A stretch of 55,814 nt of DNA from Gammaproteobacteria bacterium (GTDB lineage Bacteria; Pseudomonadota; Gammaproteobacteria; Eutrophobiales; Eutrophobiaceae). Within the stretch, counting starts at the first letter, position 1, and the number at the start of each line of letters is the position of its first letter. The DNA is taken from positions 1-55,814 of the forward strand of contig JAJDUB010000025.1 in NCBI GenBank assembly GCA_022826885.1. Direction: 5' to 3'. Made by a program: the position numbers and the translations under genes. Shown one piece after another: positions 44,627 to 53,906 of this stretch. Below the pieces are notes generated by a model. It was not told the origin of the DNA, did no database searches, and saw only the letters and a program-made list of their open reading frames with translations.

Positions 44627-45945
44627 GAGTTGTTCAGGTATCCTTTCGGGTTCCAGCCGGGGATGACCATGGGTTGCGATTCGCCCTTGCTATCCACAGC
44701 CCGCGCCCAGACTTCGTAGTAGCCAGTGGCGGGAAAACTTACCTGCGCATCCCAGTTCTGCCAGGCCAGGCGATTGGCGGGGGGCTGCAAGTCGGCCCGG
44801 CGCCAGGTACGGCCGAAATCGATTGAGATATGTAATTCGGCGACTTCCACGTCGCCCGCCCAGGCGTGGCCGTGCAGCGCCAGCGGATGTTGCAGCGGCG
44901 TTTCTGTTCCGTTCTGCGGAGAGGTGATTAACGATTTGACCGGCATGGCTTCGATGATGCACATGTCTTCGTCAGCGACTTTGGTCCCCGGCGCAACCGG
45001 GTTGCAGGGCATGCGGTAGGACTTGCCGGTCATCTTCGGGCCGTCATGAATGATATTGCGCACCGCTATGCGCGTCAGCCATTTTCCGGAGGTCGAGCCC
45101 GGCCAGCCGCCGAATACCAGGCGCAGGGGATAGCCATTCATCGGGTGCAGCGCTTCACCGTTCATGCCCCAGGCGATCAGGGATTCATCTTCCAACGCCT
45201 TGCTGACGGGCACGCCGCGGGAAATGGGGATTTTCCCCGGTTGCCGGCTCAGGTGGACGTCAGCGCCGTAATACGCGACGTACACGGCATCGTCATTGAC
45301 ACCGGCGTCTTCCAGCACGTCCCTGAGGCGCACGCCGTTCCATTGCGGGCAGCCCACTGCGCCCAGGGTCCACTGGTTGCCGGAGGCAGGAGGATAATAC
45401 TCGGCCCTGCCGTTGCCGCCGCATTCCAGTGTCAATTGCAGGTCGTGGCCGGCAAATCTGCGTTTCAGGTCGGATATGCCGTATGACTTCGTTGACCCGG
45501 CTGATTCACCGTCCACGGTCAGGGTCCAGGCATCAGCGTCGGGGTTTTGGGGCGGGAAACCGTTATTGCGGATGAATAACCGTTCCACGGGCGTGACGTC
45601 ATCATTCAGCAAATGGGCCGGGGTCTCTGCATTGAGCGGGCGGTCATTCAGCACCCGCAGGCCGCTCTTGCCTTCTATGACAAACGGTTCTTCCGAATCG
45701 GCAAATACGGCCGGTATCAGGCCGGCGGGCATATTATGGTGAAAAACGACTTCTGCCCCTATAATTCCGGAAAAACCGGCCAGTCCCTTGATGAAACCGC
45801 GCCGGGTCAACGGGTCGGAACGTCTGCCCCATACCAGGAAATCCGCTCTTTCCGGATCAGACCTGAACAATTCATGAATACCGGTTTCTTTCTTCATTGG
45901 GATTAAATTCTTGGTATTTCGCATCGTCACAGAATTATAATACAT
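44596..45945 (-). CDS. Periplasmic molybdopterin sulfite dehydrogenase (SorA/SoxC-like)
   Basis: 449 residues as given. Twin-arginine signal LTRRGFIKGLAGFSG at 46-60; molybdenum-ligating Cys175 in LTLECGGNGRAEYYP; GYPLRLVFGGWPGSTSGKWL and PCNPVAPGTK are strong sulfite-oxidase-family features, followed by the C-terminal dimerisation domain. Known: oxidises sulfite to sulfate, passing electrons to a cytochrome c, here the next gene. ATG 45,924 or 45,897 may be the real start; none has a clear ribosome site. Useful for detoxifying sulfite from organosulfur substrates. Confidence 0.87.
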   Translation of the reverse strand: MYYNSVTMRNTKNLIPMKKETGIHELFRSDPERADFLVWGRRSDPLTRRGFIKGLAGFSGIIGAEVVFHHNMPAGLIPAVFADSEEPFVIEGKSGLRVLNDRPLNAETPAHLLNDDVTPVERLFIRNNGFPPQNPDADAWTLTVDGESAGSTKSYGISDLKRRFAGHDLQLTLECGGNGRAEYYPPASGNQWTLGAVGCPQWNGVRLRDVLEDAGVNDDAVYVAYYGADVHLSRQPGKIPISRGVPVSKALEDESLIAWGMNGEALHPMNGYPLRLVFGGWPGSTSGKWLTRIAVRNIIHDGPKMTGKSYRMPCNPVAPGTKVADEDMCIIEAMPVKSLITSPQNGTETPLQHPLALHGHAWAGDVEVAELHISIDFGRTWRRADLQPPANRLAWQNWDAQVSFPATGYYEVWARAVDSKGESQPMVIPGWNPKGYLNNSCHRIGVYVV

Positions 45946-45996
45946 GTAACACTAGGCTTCCTATAATGTAAAACTTCCCCGGGAGGAGGGTCGATC

Positions 45997-46452
45997 ATGA
46001 ATAATCCAAGAATGCCGTCAAATGTGCCTGATTTCGTCACCAGCCACCTGCGTCAATATCTTGATACGGGCGGAGAGGAAGGACACCTGTGGGATTCCAC
46101 GGGTATGGGTGATCACGGTGGGATTCCCACATTGCTGTTGACTACTATCGGGAGAAGCTCCGGGCAAGGAATCGTTACTCCGCTGATCTACGGCAAGGCC
46201 GGTGACGCTTATGTGGTGGTGGCCTCAAAAGGCGGCGCCCCGGTTAATCCGCACTGGTACCTGAACCTCGATGCGAACCCGGAAGTCGAAGTGCAGGTTA
46301 TGACTGAACAGTTCAAAGCCAGGGCCAGGACGGCTACAGGGGAGGAACGCGCCGGACTCTGGGACCTGATGGTATCGATATACCCCACCTATACGCAGTT
46401 GCAGGGCAAGACGGAACGAGAGATTCCGGTTGTAGTCCTGGAAAAAGATTAG
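45997..46452 (+). CDS. Nitroreductase-family deazaflavin (F420)-dependent oxidoreductase
   Basis: 151 residues, split-barrel fold like mycobacterial Ddn. Visible: TTIGRSSGQGIVTPLIYG, YVVVASKGGAPVNPHWYLNL and NPEVEVQV, the typical signature. GGGAGGAGGG before ATG is an excellent ribosome site. Known members use F420H2 to reduce quinones or nitro compounds, or bind FAD or fatty acids. Divergent from the sulfite dehydrogenase. Confidence 0.85.
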   Translation: MNNPRMPSNVPDFVTSHLRQYLDTGGEEGHLWDSTGMGDHGGIPTLLLTTIGRSSGQGIVTPLIYGKAGDAYVVVASKGGAPVNPHWYLNLDANPEVEVQVMTEQFKARARTATGEERAGLWDLMVSIYPTYTQLQGKTEREIPVVVLEKD

Positions 46453-46495
46453 TGCAGGCGTTGCTCGCGGGGCAGACTGCGTCTGCCATGGCATC

Positions 46496-47578
46496 ATGAC
46501 GCGCCCGGTAAAAGCCAGTATCGATACCCGGGCCCTGCGCCATAATTACCTGGTTGCCTGTGACATCACGCCCGGTTCCCGCAACATCGCAGTCGTCAAG
46601 GCCAACGCCTACGGGCATGGCGCTGCCATCATAGCCCGGGCCCTGGATGACCTGGTCCCGGCCTTTGCGGTTGCCGGTGTCGACGAGGCGCTTGAGTTGA
46701 GGGATGCAGGCATCCGCAAGCCTGTCCTGTTGCTGGAAGGACCGCTCACGCCGGATGAAGTAAGCATAGCGCCGGAACAGGATTTCTGGTTGATGGTCTG
46801 CTGCAGGGAACAGGTTGAAATGATTTGCGGGGCGGATATCGGGAGTCCCGTAACGGTCTGGCTCAAGATCGACTCCGGGATGCACAGGCTGGGAGTCACC
46901 GAAAATGAATTTCACGCCAGCCTTGCGGCGCTGTCGGAAAGCGGGAATACCCTGCCCGGTATAACATTGTCCACCCACCTGGCGGACGCGCACAATGTGT
47001 CCGGGCGGGAAACCGCTGCCCAGGTCGATTTTTTTCAGCGCCTGGTTTCAGGCCTGGACAATCAGGTCAGTATAGCCAACTCTGCCGGTATCCTGCACTG
47101 GCCGGCGACCCATGGCGCCTGGAACCGTCCCGGTCTGATGCTTTACGGCGCTTCGCCTTTCCCGCAGCCCCAGGAAAATGCCGGGCGCCTGGAGCCGGTC
47201 ATGACACTGCAATCCGCCGTTATCGGGGTGCGAAAAATTGATGCCGGCGAATCAGTCGGTTATGGAAGCCGATGGACTGCGCAGCGGCCTTCAACCATTG
47301 CGACTGTCGGTGTCGGTTACGGTGATGGCTATCCGAGAAGCGCGGTTGACGGCACACCGGTGCTGTTGAACGGCAACAGGGCGCGGCTTGCCGGCAGTGT
47401 GTCCATGGACATGATTACCGTTGATGTCACCGACCTTGATGAAGTCAATATCGGTGATCCTGTTGAACTTTGGGGCAAATCATTATTGCTCGGCGAAGTG
47501 GCGCAATATGCCGGTACGATCGGCCATGAACTGGTTACCCGCGTGTCCGTGCGGGTACCCAGGGTCCCTGTGGGATAG
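46496..47578 (+). CDS. alr: Alanine racemase
   Basis: 360 residues; interconverts L- and D-alanine for peptidoglycan. PLP lysine K35 in AVVKANAYGHGA; second catalytic Tyr in GVGYGDGYPR; SVSMDMITVDV near the C-terminus. Starts at ATG 46,496 without a marked Shine-Dalgarno. A compact family A palindrome begins two bases after its stop, then the 4.5S RNA gene. Confidence 0.92.
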   Translation: MTRPVKASIDTRALRHNYLVACDITPGSRNIAVVKANAYGHGAAIIARALDDLVPAFAVAGVDEALELRDAGIRKPVLLLEGPLTPDEVSIAPEQDFWLMVCCREQVEMICGADIGSPVTVWLKIDSGMHRLGVTENEFHASLAALSESGNTLPGITLSTHLADAHNVSGRETAAQVDFFQRLVSGLDNQVSIANSAGILHWPATHGAWNRPGLMLYGASPFPQPQENAGRLEPVMTLQSAVIGVRKIDAGESVGYGSRWTAQRPSTIATVGVGYGDGYPRSAVDGTPVLLNGNRARLAGSVSMDMITVDVTDLDEVNIGDPVELWGKSLLLGEVAQYAGTIGHELVTRVSVRVPRVPVG

Positions 47579-47580
47579 AT

Positions 47581-47609
47581 GGGGTCAGGGGTGATTTTAC
47601 TCTGACCCC
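47581..47609. repeat. Palindromic element family A, copy 4 (shortened)
   Basis: 29 bases: GGGGTCAGGGG then TTACTCTGACCCC. Left arm altered and loop shortened. It starts two bases after the alr stop and precedes the 4.5S RNA gene. Confidence 0.8.
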
Positions 47610-47634
47610 TGAATTTGCTTGTGTTAATATTGAG

Positions 47635-47746
47635 CTGCGGCCTGCGCCGGTCTCCCCGCGGCGCGAAGTTGTGAACCCCGTCAGGCCCGAAAGGGAGCAG
47701 CGGTAACAATGGATGCGGGCGCCGGGCCAAGAACGGTGCAGGGCGC
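47635..47746 (+). ncRNA. ffs: Signal recognition particle 4.5S RNA
   Basis: The conserved apical domain is present: GTCAGGCCCGAAAGGGAGCA at 47,680-47,699, the Ffh-binding hairpin with its GGAA-type tetraloop region, followed by GCGGTAAC. Flanks pair over a long helix (CTGCGCCG near 47,643 with CGGTGCAG near 47,733). Ends are approximate. Together with Ffh it targets membrane proteins. ffs directly upstream of dnaX is a common gammaproteobacterial arrangement. Confidence 0.92.
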
Positions 47747-47767
47747 TTTCAGATTCAGGAGTGTTAA

Positions 47768-49339
47768 ATGAGTTACCAGGTTCTCGCGCGAAAATGGCGG
47801 CCGCGCCTGTTCAAGGATATGGTCGGGCAGGACCATGTTCTGAAAGTGCTGGTCAACGCACTGGATTCCGACAGGTTGCACCATGCCTACCTGTTTACCG
47901 GCACCCGCGGGGTAGGCAAGACGACCCTGGCGCGTATCCTGGCAAAGTGTCTCAACTGTGAAGCCGGAGTCGGTTCCGAACCCTGCGGCCAATGCGGCGC
48001 CTGTAGCGGTATCGACGAGGGCCGCTTTGTTGATTTGATCGAGGTCGACGCGGCATCGCGGGCCAAGGTGGATGAAACCCGGGACCTGATGGATAACGTA
48101 CAGTACGCGCCGACGGTGGGCAGGTACAAGGTGTATCTCATTGATGAAGTGCACATGTTCTCGAAACACAGCTTCAATGCGCTGCTGAAGACACTGGAAG
48201 AACCTCCTGCCCATGTAAAGTTCCTGCTGGCGACGACCGAACCCAAGAGGATTCCCATCACCATCCTGTCGCGCTGTCTGCAGTTCAACCTCAAGCACCT
48301 GGGTGTGGAACAGATTGATGCCCAGTTGAATAAAATTCTGGTTGAAGAAGAGATACCGGCAGAAGATTCCTGCACCCGCCTGATTGCCGTTGCTGCCGAC
48401 GGCAGCATGCGCGACGCGCTCAGCCTGCTCGATCAAGCCGTATCCTACGGCGATGGCCGTCTTGAGAATGTCCAGGTCAGGGACATGCTGGGCACGATAG
48501 ATGCTGAAGAACTGGGCGCCCTGCTGGCGCATATTATCGAGCAGGATGGCGCTGCCATGTTTGACCGGATTAACAGCATGGCGGAACTGTCACCTGATTA
48601 TGACGGCATGCTCTCCGGCCTGTTATCCATCCTGCACGATACCGCGGTCGCACAGGTGCTGCCGGATGGCTCCGACCTTGTTGACGAGTCCTGCCGCGAG
48701 TTTGCCCGCAGACTTGACAGGGAGGCAGTCCAGCTCTATTACCAGATCGCCCTGAACGGGCGCAGGGACCTGCATATGGCGCCGGACCAGAAAACCGCGT
48801 TTGAAATGACCATGATCCGCATGCTGGCATTTCAACCCTGGGAGGCATCCGGCGCTGCGGAAAGCGAAAGCGGGCGTGTTCCCGGGGATACCGGTCCGGC
48901 TACGGCAGGGCCGGAAGGCAAGGGCGGGAGCGAAACCAGGCCCGCGCTCGTGAGCAATGACGACTGGCATCAACTGGTTGCTTCCATGACGCTTGACGGA
49001 CTGACGAAAGAACTGGCGTCACACTGTACCTTGCAGGAGCACCAGGGAGACAGGATACGCCTGATCCTGCACCCCGATCAGGAACACCTGGCTGCAACAA
49101 ACCAGAAAGACAAGCTGCAGGCTGCGCTGGGGCTTTGTTTCGGCGCACAAACCAGGCTCGAGGTGTCGGTTGAAGAGGCCGCGGATGAAACGCCGGCACA
49201 AAGGAAAACCCGCAATGATCATGAGACAAGGCAAGCTGCCCTGGAAGCTGTTGAAAATGATCCGGATGTCAAACTGTTCATGGATACGTTTGATGCAACG
49301 ATAGATAAGGATTCAATAAAACACATGGGGTCAGAGTAA
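47768..49339 (+). CDS. dnaX: DNA polymerase III tau/gamma subunit
   Basis: 523 residues, clamp-loader ATPase. Walker A GTRGVGKTT (45-53), zinc cysteines C64, C73, C76, C79, Walker B-type VYLIDEVHMFS, sensor LSRCLQFNLK. AGGAGTG before ATG. The C-terminal domain ends SIKHMGSE: the last three residues and TAA come from half of a family A palindrome, so the natural end was probably replaced. Shorter than E. coli tau (643), mostly in the linker; no A-rich frameshift site for gamma was noticed. Confidence 0.94.
   Translation: MSYQVLARKWRPRLFKDMVGQDHVLKVLVNALDSDRLHHAYLFTGTRGVGKTTLARILAKCLNCEAGVGSEPCGQCGACSGIDEGRFVDLIEVDAASRAKVDETRDLMDNVQYAPTVGRYKVYLIDEVHMFSKHSFNALLKTLEEPPAHVKFLLATTEPKRIPITILSRCLQFNLKHLGVEQIDAQLNKILVEEEIPAEDSCTRLIAVAADGSMRDALSLLDQAVSYGDGRLENVQVRDMLGTIDAEELGALLAHIIEQDGAAMFDRINSMAELSPDYDGMLSGLLSILHDTAVAQVLPDGSDLVDESCREFARRLDREAVQLYYQIALNGRRDLHMAPDQKTAFEMTMIRMLAFQPWEASGAAESESGRVPGDTGPATAGPEGKGGSETRPALVSNDDWHQLVASMTLDGLTKELASHCTLQEHQGDRIRLILHPDQEHLAATNQKDKLQAALGLCFGAQTRLEVSVEEAADETPAQRKTRNDHETRQAALEAVENDPDVKLFMDTFDATIDKDSIKHMGSE
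49327..49339. repeat. Family A half element inside dnaX end
   Basis: GGGGTCAGAGTAA only; the right half is absent and a family B palindrome follows ten bases later, suggesting that one element landed in or replaced part of the other. Confidence 0.75.
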
Positions 49340-49348
49340 CGCGACAAA

Positions 49349-49373
49349 GAGGACGGATTTGAAATCCGTCCCC
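49349..49373. repeat. Palindromic element family B, copy 3
   Basis: GGACGGATTT / AAATCCGTCC around one G, with CC following; one mismatch in the outer G-run. It lies between dnaX and ybaB. Confidence 0.82.
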
Positions 49374-49399
49374 GCCATGTTGAGAAAGAGGAGAGATGA

Positions 49400-49723
49400 A
49401 TGAGTAGTGGTTTAGGTGACATCATGAAACAGGCCCAGAAAATGCAGGAAAGCATGCAGCGGGCGCAGGAGGAGATTGCAGCCACGGAAGTACAGGGTGA
49501 AGCAGGCGCCGGGATGGTGAAAGTCATCATGACCGGCAGGCATGACGTGAAACGTGTTGAAATAGAGCCTTCACTGCTGAATTCGGACAAGGTGATGCTG
49601 GAAGACCTGATCGCCGCCGCCGTGAATGATGCCAACAGGCGGGTGGAAAAGGCCACCCGTGACAGGATGGCGGACGTCACTTCCGGAATGGGCCTCCCCG
49701 CAGGCTTCAAGCTGCCGTTCTGA
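49400..49723 (+). CDS. ybaB: YbaB/EbfC nucleoid-associated protein
   Basis: 107 residues. [22 protein letters not shown] forms the N-terminal helix, then [21 protein letters not shown]. Binds DNA as a dimer; conserved between dnaX and recR in many bacteria. AGGAGAG precedes the ATG. Confidence 0.93.
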   Translation: MSSGLGDIMKQAQKMQESMQRAQEEIAATEVQGEAGAGMVKVIMTGRHDVKRVEIEPSLLNSDKVMLEDLIAAAVNDANRRVEKATRDRMADVTSGMGLPAGFKLPF

Positions 49724-49743
49724 GATGCCCGACGGACCTGTGA

Positions 49744-50367
49744 ATGAAGCAGGCTGAACCACCCAGCTTGAGCGCATTGATCCAGGCGTTGTGCTGTATG
49801 CCTGGAATCGGAAAAAAATCAGCCCAGAGAATCAGTTACCACCTGCTGCAACGGGACCGGGACGGAGCGAATTCCCTGGCGTCGGCATTGACGGATGCGA
49901 TGGGAAAAATCGGCAGTTGTGAAAGGTGCCGCAATTTCAGTGAAACTCCGTTATGCGCTCTTTGCCGGAGTGACAAGCGTGACGGCTCGTTGCTGTGCAT
50001 CGTGGAAAGTCCGGCGGACGTATTCGCAATGGAGGAGGCGGGCTATAATGGAAAGTATTTCGTATTGATGGGACACCTCTCCCCCCTGGATGGAATCGGC
50101 CCGCAGGAACTGGGACTGGACAAACTGGCCGCGTACCTTGCCGGAGCCCCGGATGCCGACGCGGGTGGCGAGATCAGGGAGGTGATTCTGGCCACCAACT
50201 CGACTATGGAAGGCGAGGCGACCGCGCACTATATCAATGAGATCGTACGGAAATATCGAATCCGCGTGACCCGTATCGCTCACGGCGTACCGCTGGGCGG
50301 CGAACTGGAATACATCGACAGCAATACACTCTCCCACGCCCTGGCCGGAAGAAGCGAGGTTCCCTGA
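49744..50367 (+). CDS. recR: Recombination mediator RecR
   Basis: 207 residues. Helix-hairpin-helix at LCCMPGIGKKSAQRIS, zinc cysteines C59, C62, C71, C74, then Toprim (LCIVESPADVFAMEEAG, ILATNSTMEGEATAHYI) and the C-terminal Walker-like GVPLGGELEYID. Acts with RecO/RecF in single-strand-gap repair. 20 bases after ybaB, same transcript. Confidence 0.95.
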   Translation: MKQAEPPSLSALIQALCCMPGIGKKSAQRISYHLLQRDRDGANSLASALTDAMGKIGSCERCRNFSETPLCALCRSDKRDGSLLCIVESPADVFAMEEAGYNGKYFVLMGHLSPLDGIGPQELGLDKLAAYLAGAPDADAGGEIREVILATNSTMEGEATAHYINEIVRKYRIRVTRIAHGVPLGGELEYIDSNTLSHALAGRSEVP

Positions 50368-50374
50368 ATCCGGG

Positions 50375-51613
50375 TTATCCTGATGCCAGGTGAGCTATCC
50401 TGATGGGCGCCGGCGGATGTGAATCGTGAAAAGCCGAATACATCGGGTCAGGAGTCAGGGTGTTGGCATTTTCCTTGTAGAGTTTGACCAGGGCATTGAT
50501 CAGGCTGCCGGGCTGTACCTGGGCCCTGGCGAAATCGTCGGCTTCAAACTCATGTTTACGGGAGATGGATGAGAATACCGGTTGCAGGAAGAAGGTGAAG
50601 GCCGGCGCCACCAGTACGAACAGGGTGAGGGCAATATAAGTGGAGGGTTCACTTACCCCCAGGCCGGTATAGAACCACGGTTGTCCCAGCAATGCGCCCA
50701 GTATCGCAAAGCCTGCAAGAAAAGTCGCCCCCAGGATCGTGAGCCGTTTTTTTATGTGGCCGCATTTGAAATGTCCCAGTTCATGCGCCAGCACCGCCTC
50801 TATCTCGTCGTAGGACAACTCGTCAATCAGGGTATCGAAAAAAACGATCCGCTTGTTCGCCCCAAGGCCGGTGAAGTAGGCGTTCCCATGGGTGGAACGG
50901 CTCGAACCGTCCATCACGAAGATGCCGTTACTGGTAAATCCGTTCCGGTTCAGTAACGCGGCGATGCGGGTCGCCAGTTCAGCATTGTCCAGGGACCTGA
51001 ACTTATTGAACAACGGCGCGATGAATGCCGGGTAGGCCCAGACCATGACCAGGTTGAAACCCAGCCAGGTGAGCCAGACATACAGCCACCACCAGGGACC
51101 GGAGTTGTCCATGAACCACAATACCAGCATGATCAGCGGCGCGCCTATCGCCAGCGCGAGCAGCGTATTTTTCAACAGATCGGTAATAAACAGTTTGAGG
51201 GTCATCTTGTTGAAACCGAACCGCTGTTCCAGGCTGAACGTACGGTAGAGGGACAACGGCAGCTCCACCAGGGAGGCGATCAGCATCACTGCCAGGATGA
51301 AGACGGTCCCTGCCCACAAGCCCGGCAGGTTGTACGTGCGGATAAGCGAATCAAGCAGGTCGAGGCCGCCTCCCAGGGTCCAGATCAGCAGCAGCAGTGA
51401 AGACACGCCCAGTTCCGCCAGCCTGGCGCGGGTCTTGGCGCAGGTGTAATCGGCAGCCTTCTGGTGTGCGTCAAGAGGGATCTTGTCCGTGAAGCTGTCC
51501 GGCACCGCGTCCCGGTTCGCCCTTATGTGGCGAATATGGCGGGCACTCAGGCGCCATTGAAGAAAAACGCCGGTGATCAATGCTATGATAAGCGCGTAAG
51601 TTAAACCATTCAT
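50375..51613 (-). CDS. Membrane M48 metallopeptidase (Ste24/HtpX-like)
   Basis: 412 residues. Zinc motif HELGH at 277-281 with a third ligand in the later EFEADDFA, several hydrophobic segments (residues 1-19, 70-85, 101-122, 150-167, 178-195 and near 305-350). The N-terminal part matches CAAX prenyl protease 1-type proteins. I start at ATG 51,613; the frame extends to 51,991 through the divergent orn gene and is not real there. Likely membrane-protein quality control. Confidence 0.87.
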   Translation of the reverse strand: MNGLTYALIIALITGVFLQWRLSARHIRHIRANRDAVPDSFTDKIPLDAHQKAADYTCAKTRARLAELGVSSLLLLIWTLGGGLDLLDSLIRTYNLPGLWAGTVFILAVMLIASLVELPLSLYRTFSLEQRFGFNKMTLKLFITDLLKNTLLALAIGAPLIMLVLWFMDNSGPWWWLYVWLTWLGFNLVMVWAYPAFIAPLFNKFRSLDNAELATRIAALLNRNGFTSNGIFVMDGSSRSTHGNAYFTGLGANKRIVFFDTLIDELSYDEIEAVLAHELGHFKCGHIKKRLTILGATFLAGFAILGALLGQPWFYTGLGVSEPSTYIALTLFVLVAPAFTFFLQPVFSSISRKHEFEADDFARAQVQPGSLINALVKLYKENANTLTPDPMYSAFHDSHPPAPIRIAHLASG

Positions 51614-51632
51614 CTGCCGGATTTTAACCCAA

Positions 51633-52175
51633 ATGGCCCATTCGGAAAACAACCTTATCTGGATTGATCTCGAAATGACCGGCTTAATCCCGGAACAGGA
51701 CTGCATCATAGAGATTGCCACCGTGATTACTGATTCCCGGTTGAACCTGCTGGCAGAAGGCCCCGTGATGGCCCTGACCCAGCCCGAGGCCGTTCTGGCC
51801 GGCATGGATGACTGGAACATGAACCAGCATACCCGCTCCGGGCTGCTGCAACGGGTGCGCAGCAGTGAATACAGGGAGTCGGATGCCGAGAGACTCACCC
51901 TGGAATTTCTGCACGAATACGTGCCGGCCGGGGTTTCCCCCATGTGCGGCAACAGCATCTGCCAGGACCGCCGCTTCCTGTACCGGCACATGCCCGAACT
52001 CGAGAAATATTTTCATTACCGCAACCTGGACGTGAGTACGGTCAAGGAACTGGTGAAACGCTGGACCGGCAACCCGGATCCGTTCGACAAGGAATCGACG
52101 CACCTCGCCCTGAACGATATCCGCGACTCCATCGATGAATTGCGCCATTACCGGGAACTGTACTTTAACTGTTAG
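51633..52175 (+). CDS. orn: Oligoribonuclease
   Basis: 180 residues, DEDDh 3'-5' exonuclease that degrades di- to pentanucleotides, including pGpG. Catalytic Asp12 and Glu14 in [20 protein letters not shown]; later [14 protein letters not shown] with the final His and Asp. Its start lies only 19 bases from the divergent M48 gene, leaving little room for promoters. Confidence 0.94.
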   Translation: MAHSENNLIWIDLEMTGLIPEQDCIIEIATVITDSRLNLLAEGPVMALTQPEAVLAGMDDWNMNQHTRSGLLQRVRSSEYRESDAERLTLEFLHEYVPAGVSPMCGNSICQDRRFLYRHMPELEKYFHYRNLDVSTVKELVKRWTGNPDPFDKESTHLALNDIRDSIDELRHYRELYFNC

Positions 52176-52188
52176 CTACAGATTTATC

Positions 52189-52217
52189 CGCAGATGACGC
52201 AGATTAACGCAGATGAT
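52189..52217. repeat. Short tandem repeat, CGCAGAT units
   Basis: Three units, CGCAGATGA, CGCAGATTAA, CGCAGATGAT, period 9-10 bases, just after orn and 20 bases before a family A palindrome. Similar short tandems occur scattered in many proteobacterial genomes; no function known to me. Confidence 0.65.
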
Positions 52218-52236
52218 ATTTGGGGCCAGCAATGCA

Positions 52237-52279
52237 GGGGTCAGAGTAAGAAATTCGCCAGAATTTTTACTCTGACCCC
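52237..52279. repeat. Palindromic element family A, copy 6
   Basis: 43 bases, GGGGTCAGAGTAAGAAATTC to GAATTTTTACTCTGACCCC; ends 30 bases before the next start codon. Confidence 0.9.
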
Positions 52280-52309
52280 AACTATCCGTGCCGTAATAGA
52301 GAACACTTA

Positions 52310-53893
52310 ATGTCGGATTATGACGTCATCATCGCCGGCGGCGGTCACAACGCCTTGATCTGCGCCGCGCTCCTGGTCAGGAACGGCCTGAAAGTCCTGG
52401 TTGCCGAGCGCAATGACTGGGTGGGTGGTGGGGTGGTTACCCGGGAAGTCACCCTGCCCGGATTCAAACACGACATGTTCGGGTCTTCACACGTCTGGAT
52501 CCACCTGAACCCGGATTTCAGTGAGCTGCAACCTGAACTTGAAAAGCACGGCCTGCAATACATCTGGTCGGAAGACCATATAACCGGCCACCCGAACAAG
52601 TACGAAGGGCAGGGGATCATAGTTTACAGGGACGTGGACAAGACCTGTGACACCATCGCGCAATATTCCCGCAAGGATGCCCGCCGCTACCGGGAGATTT
52701 ATGAGGAATTCGGCGAAATAAAAGACGGAGTGATCAAGGGCATGTTTTCCCCGCCGGCGCCCCCCAGTTATCTGTACCAGGCCATGGAAAACAGCCCCGC
52801 GGGGTTGAAACGCCTGCGTGACTACCAGTTGAGCTCCCGGCAGTTCACCCTGGAGAACTTCGAGAACGACCACGTGCGCGCCTTTATTCTCGGGTGGGCG
52901 ATGGCGCCCCAGACCCTGCCGGACCAGTTGGGCACCGCCGCCGGCTTCTACGTCATGATTCCCAGCATCCATTACTACGGGCAGGCCATTCCGGAAGGCG
53001 GCAGCGGGATGCTGTCGGTAGCCCTGCAGCGTTACGTCGAAGCCAACGGCGGTGTGGTGCTGACTGGAGCGACCGTCAGAAAATTTATCGTGGAAAATAA
53101 CGAGTGTATCGGGTTTCGCCTTGAGGATGGTACCGGGATCACCGCAAGACAGGCGGTAGTTTCCGAGTTGGACCCTTACCAGACCTACCTGCACGGATTC
53201 GATGAAGGCGTGCTCACGGAGGATTTTCTCGACCTGGTGCGTAATTTCCGCTTCGGGGACGTGACCATCGCCCGGGTGCATTACGCGTTGAACGAGGCGC
53301 CGAAATTCAAAAACGGGACAGACATGGACAAAACGGCCTTCCAGCGCATCTTCGGTACGCTGGCCGATATCGACAAACAATATAATGAGATGGCCATGGG
53401 ACTGGCCCCGACCGATCCGTTTTTATGGACCGCCGCCTGGACCACCATGGACCCGACCCGTGCGCCGGCAGGGAAACATACGCTGATCATGGATACCTTC
53501 GTGCCTGTGGACCTGGCCTCCGGCGAGGACTGGGAACAAACCGGTTCCGCCTATGTGCGCAATACCCTGCTCAAGCAGCTACGCAACTACACGACCAATA
53601 TGGATGATGACAACATACTGGCCGAGTACGTGGAAACGGGACCCAGCCTGGCCCGGGCCAACCTGTGTTTTTACCGGGGCGTCACCACCGGCGGCGAACG
53701 CACCCTGGCCCAGATGGGAGCGTTCCGGCCGTTTCCAAACTATGCGGATTATCGCGGCCCCATAAAGAAATTCTATATGACCGGCCCCTCCTGCCACCCC
53801 GGCGGGGGTATCTGTGGCATGGGTACCATAGCCGCCAACGAAATCCTCCTGGACCTGGGTCTGAGAGAGGAGGAAGATGATTTTGACTTTTAG
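52310..53893 (+). CDS. FAD-dependent oxidoreductase, phytoene desaturase-like
   Basis: 527 residues. FAD motif DVIIAGGGHNALICAALLVRNG with the following Glu (VLVAERNDWVGGG), substrate-region GMLSVALQRYVEANGGVV, and C-terminal HPGGGICGMGTIAANEIL, as in the NAD(P)/FAD-dependent CrtI/retinol-saturase-like superfamily. No carotenoid genes lie nearby; non-carotenoid members of this group (amine or acyl oxidations) are common in marine bacteria. Followed by an amidohydrolase gene, probably in one unit. Confidence 0.85.
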   Translation: MSDYDVIIAGGGHNALICAALLVRNGLKVLVAERNDWVGGGVVTREVTLPGFKHDMFGSSHVWIHLNPDFSELQPELEKHGLQYIWSEDHITGHPNKYEGQGIIVYRDVDKTCDTIAQYSRKDARRYREIYEEFGEIKDGVIKGMFSPPAPPSYLYQAMENSPAGLKRLRDYQLSSRQFTLENFENDHVRAFILGWAMAPQTLPDQLGTAAGFYVMIPSIHYYGQAIPEGGSGMLSVALQRYVEANGGVVLTGATVRKFIVENNECIGFRLEDGTGITARQAVVSELDPYQTYLHGFDEGVLTEDFLDLVRNFRFGDVTIARVHYALNEAPKFKNGTDMDKTAFQRIFGTLADIDKQYNEMAMGLAPTDPFLWTAAWTTMDPTRAPAGKHTLIMDTFVPVDLASGEDWEQTGSAYVRNTLLKQLRNYTTNMDDDNILAEYVETGPSLARANLCFYRGVTTGGERTLAQMGAFRPFPNYADYRGPIKKFYMTGPSCHPGGGICGMGTIAANEILLDLGLREEEDDFDF

Positions 53894-53906
53894 GAAATTG
53901 AACCCC

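Noticed and set aside
48600..49300. Programmed frameshift site in dnaX
   Set aside because: No A-rich slippery heptamer with downstream hairpin was found in the linker region.
51614..51991. N-terminal extension of the M48 protease
   Set aside because: Runs antisense through orn; the protease family starts at the first membrane segment after ATG 51,613.
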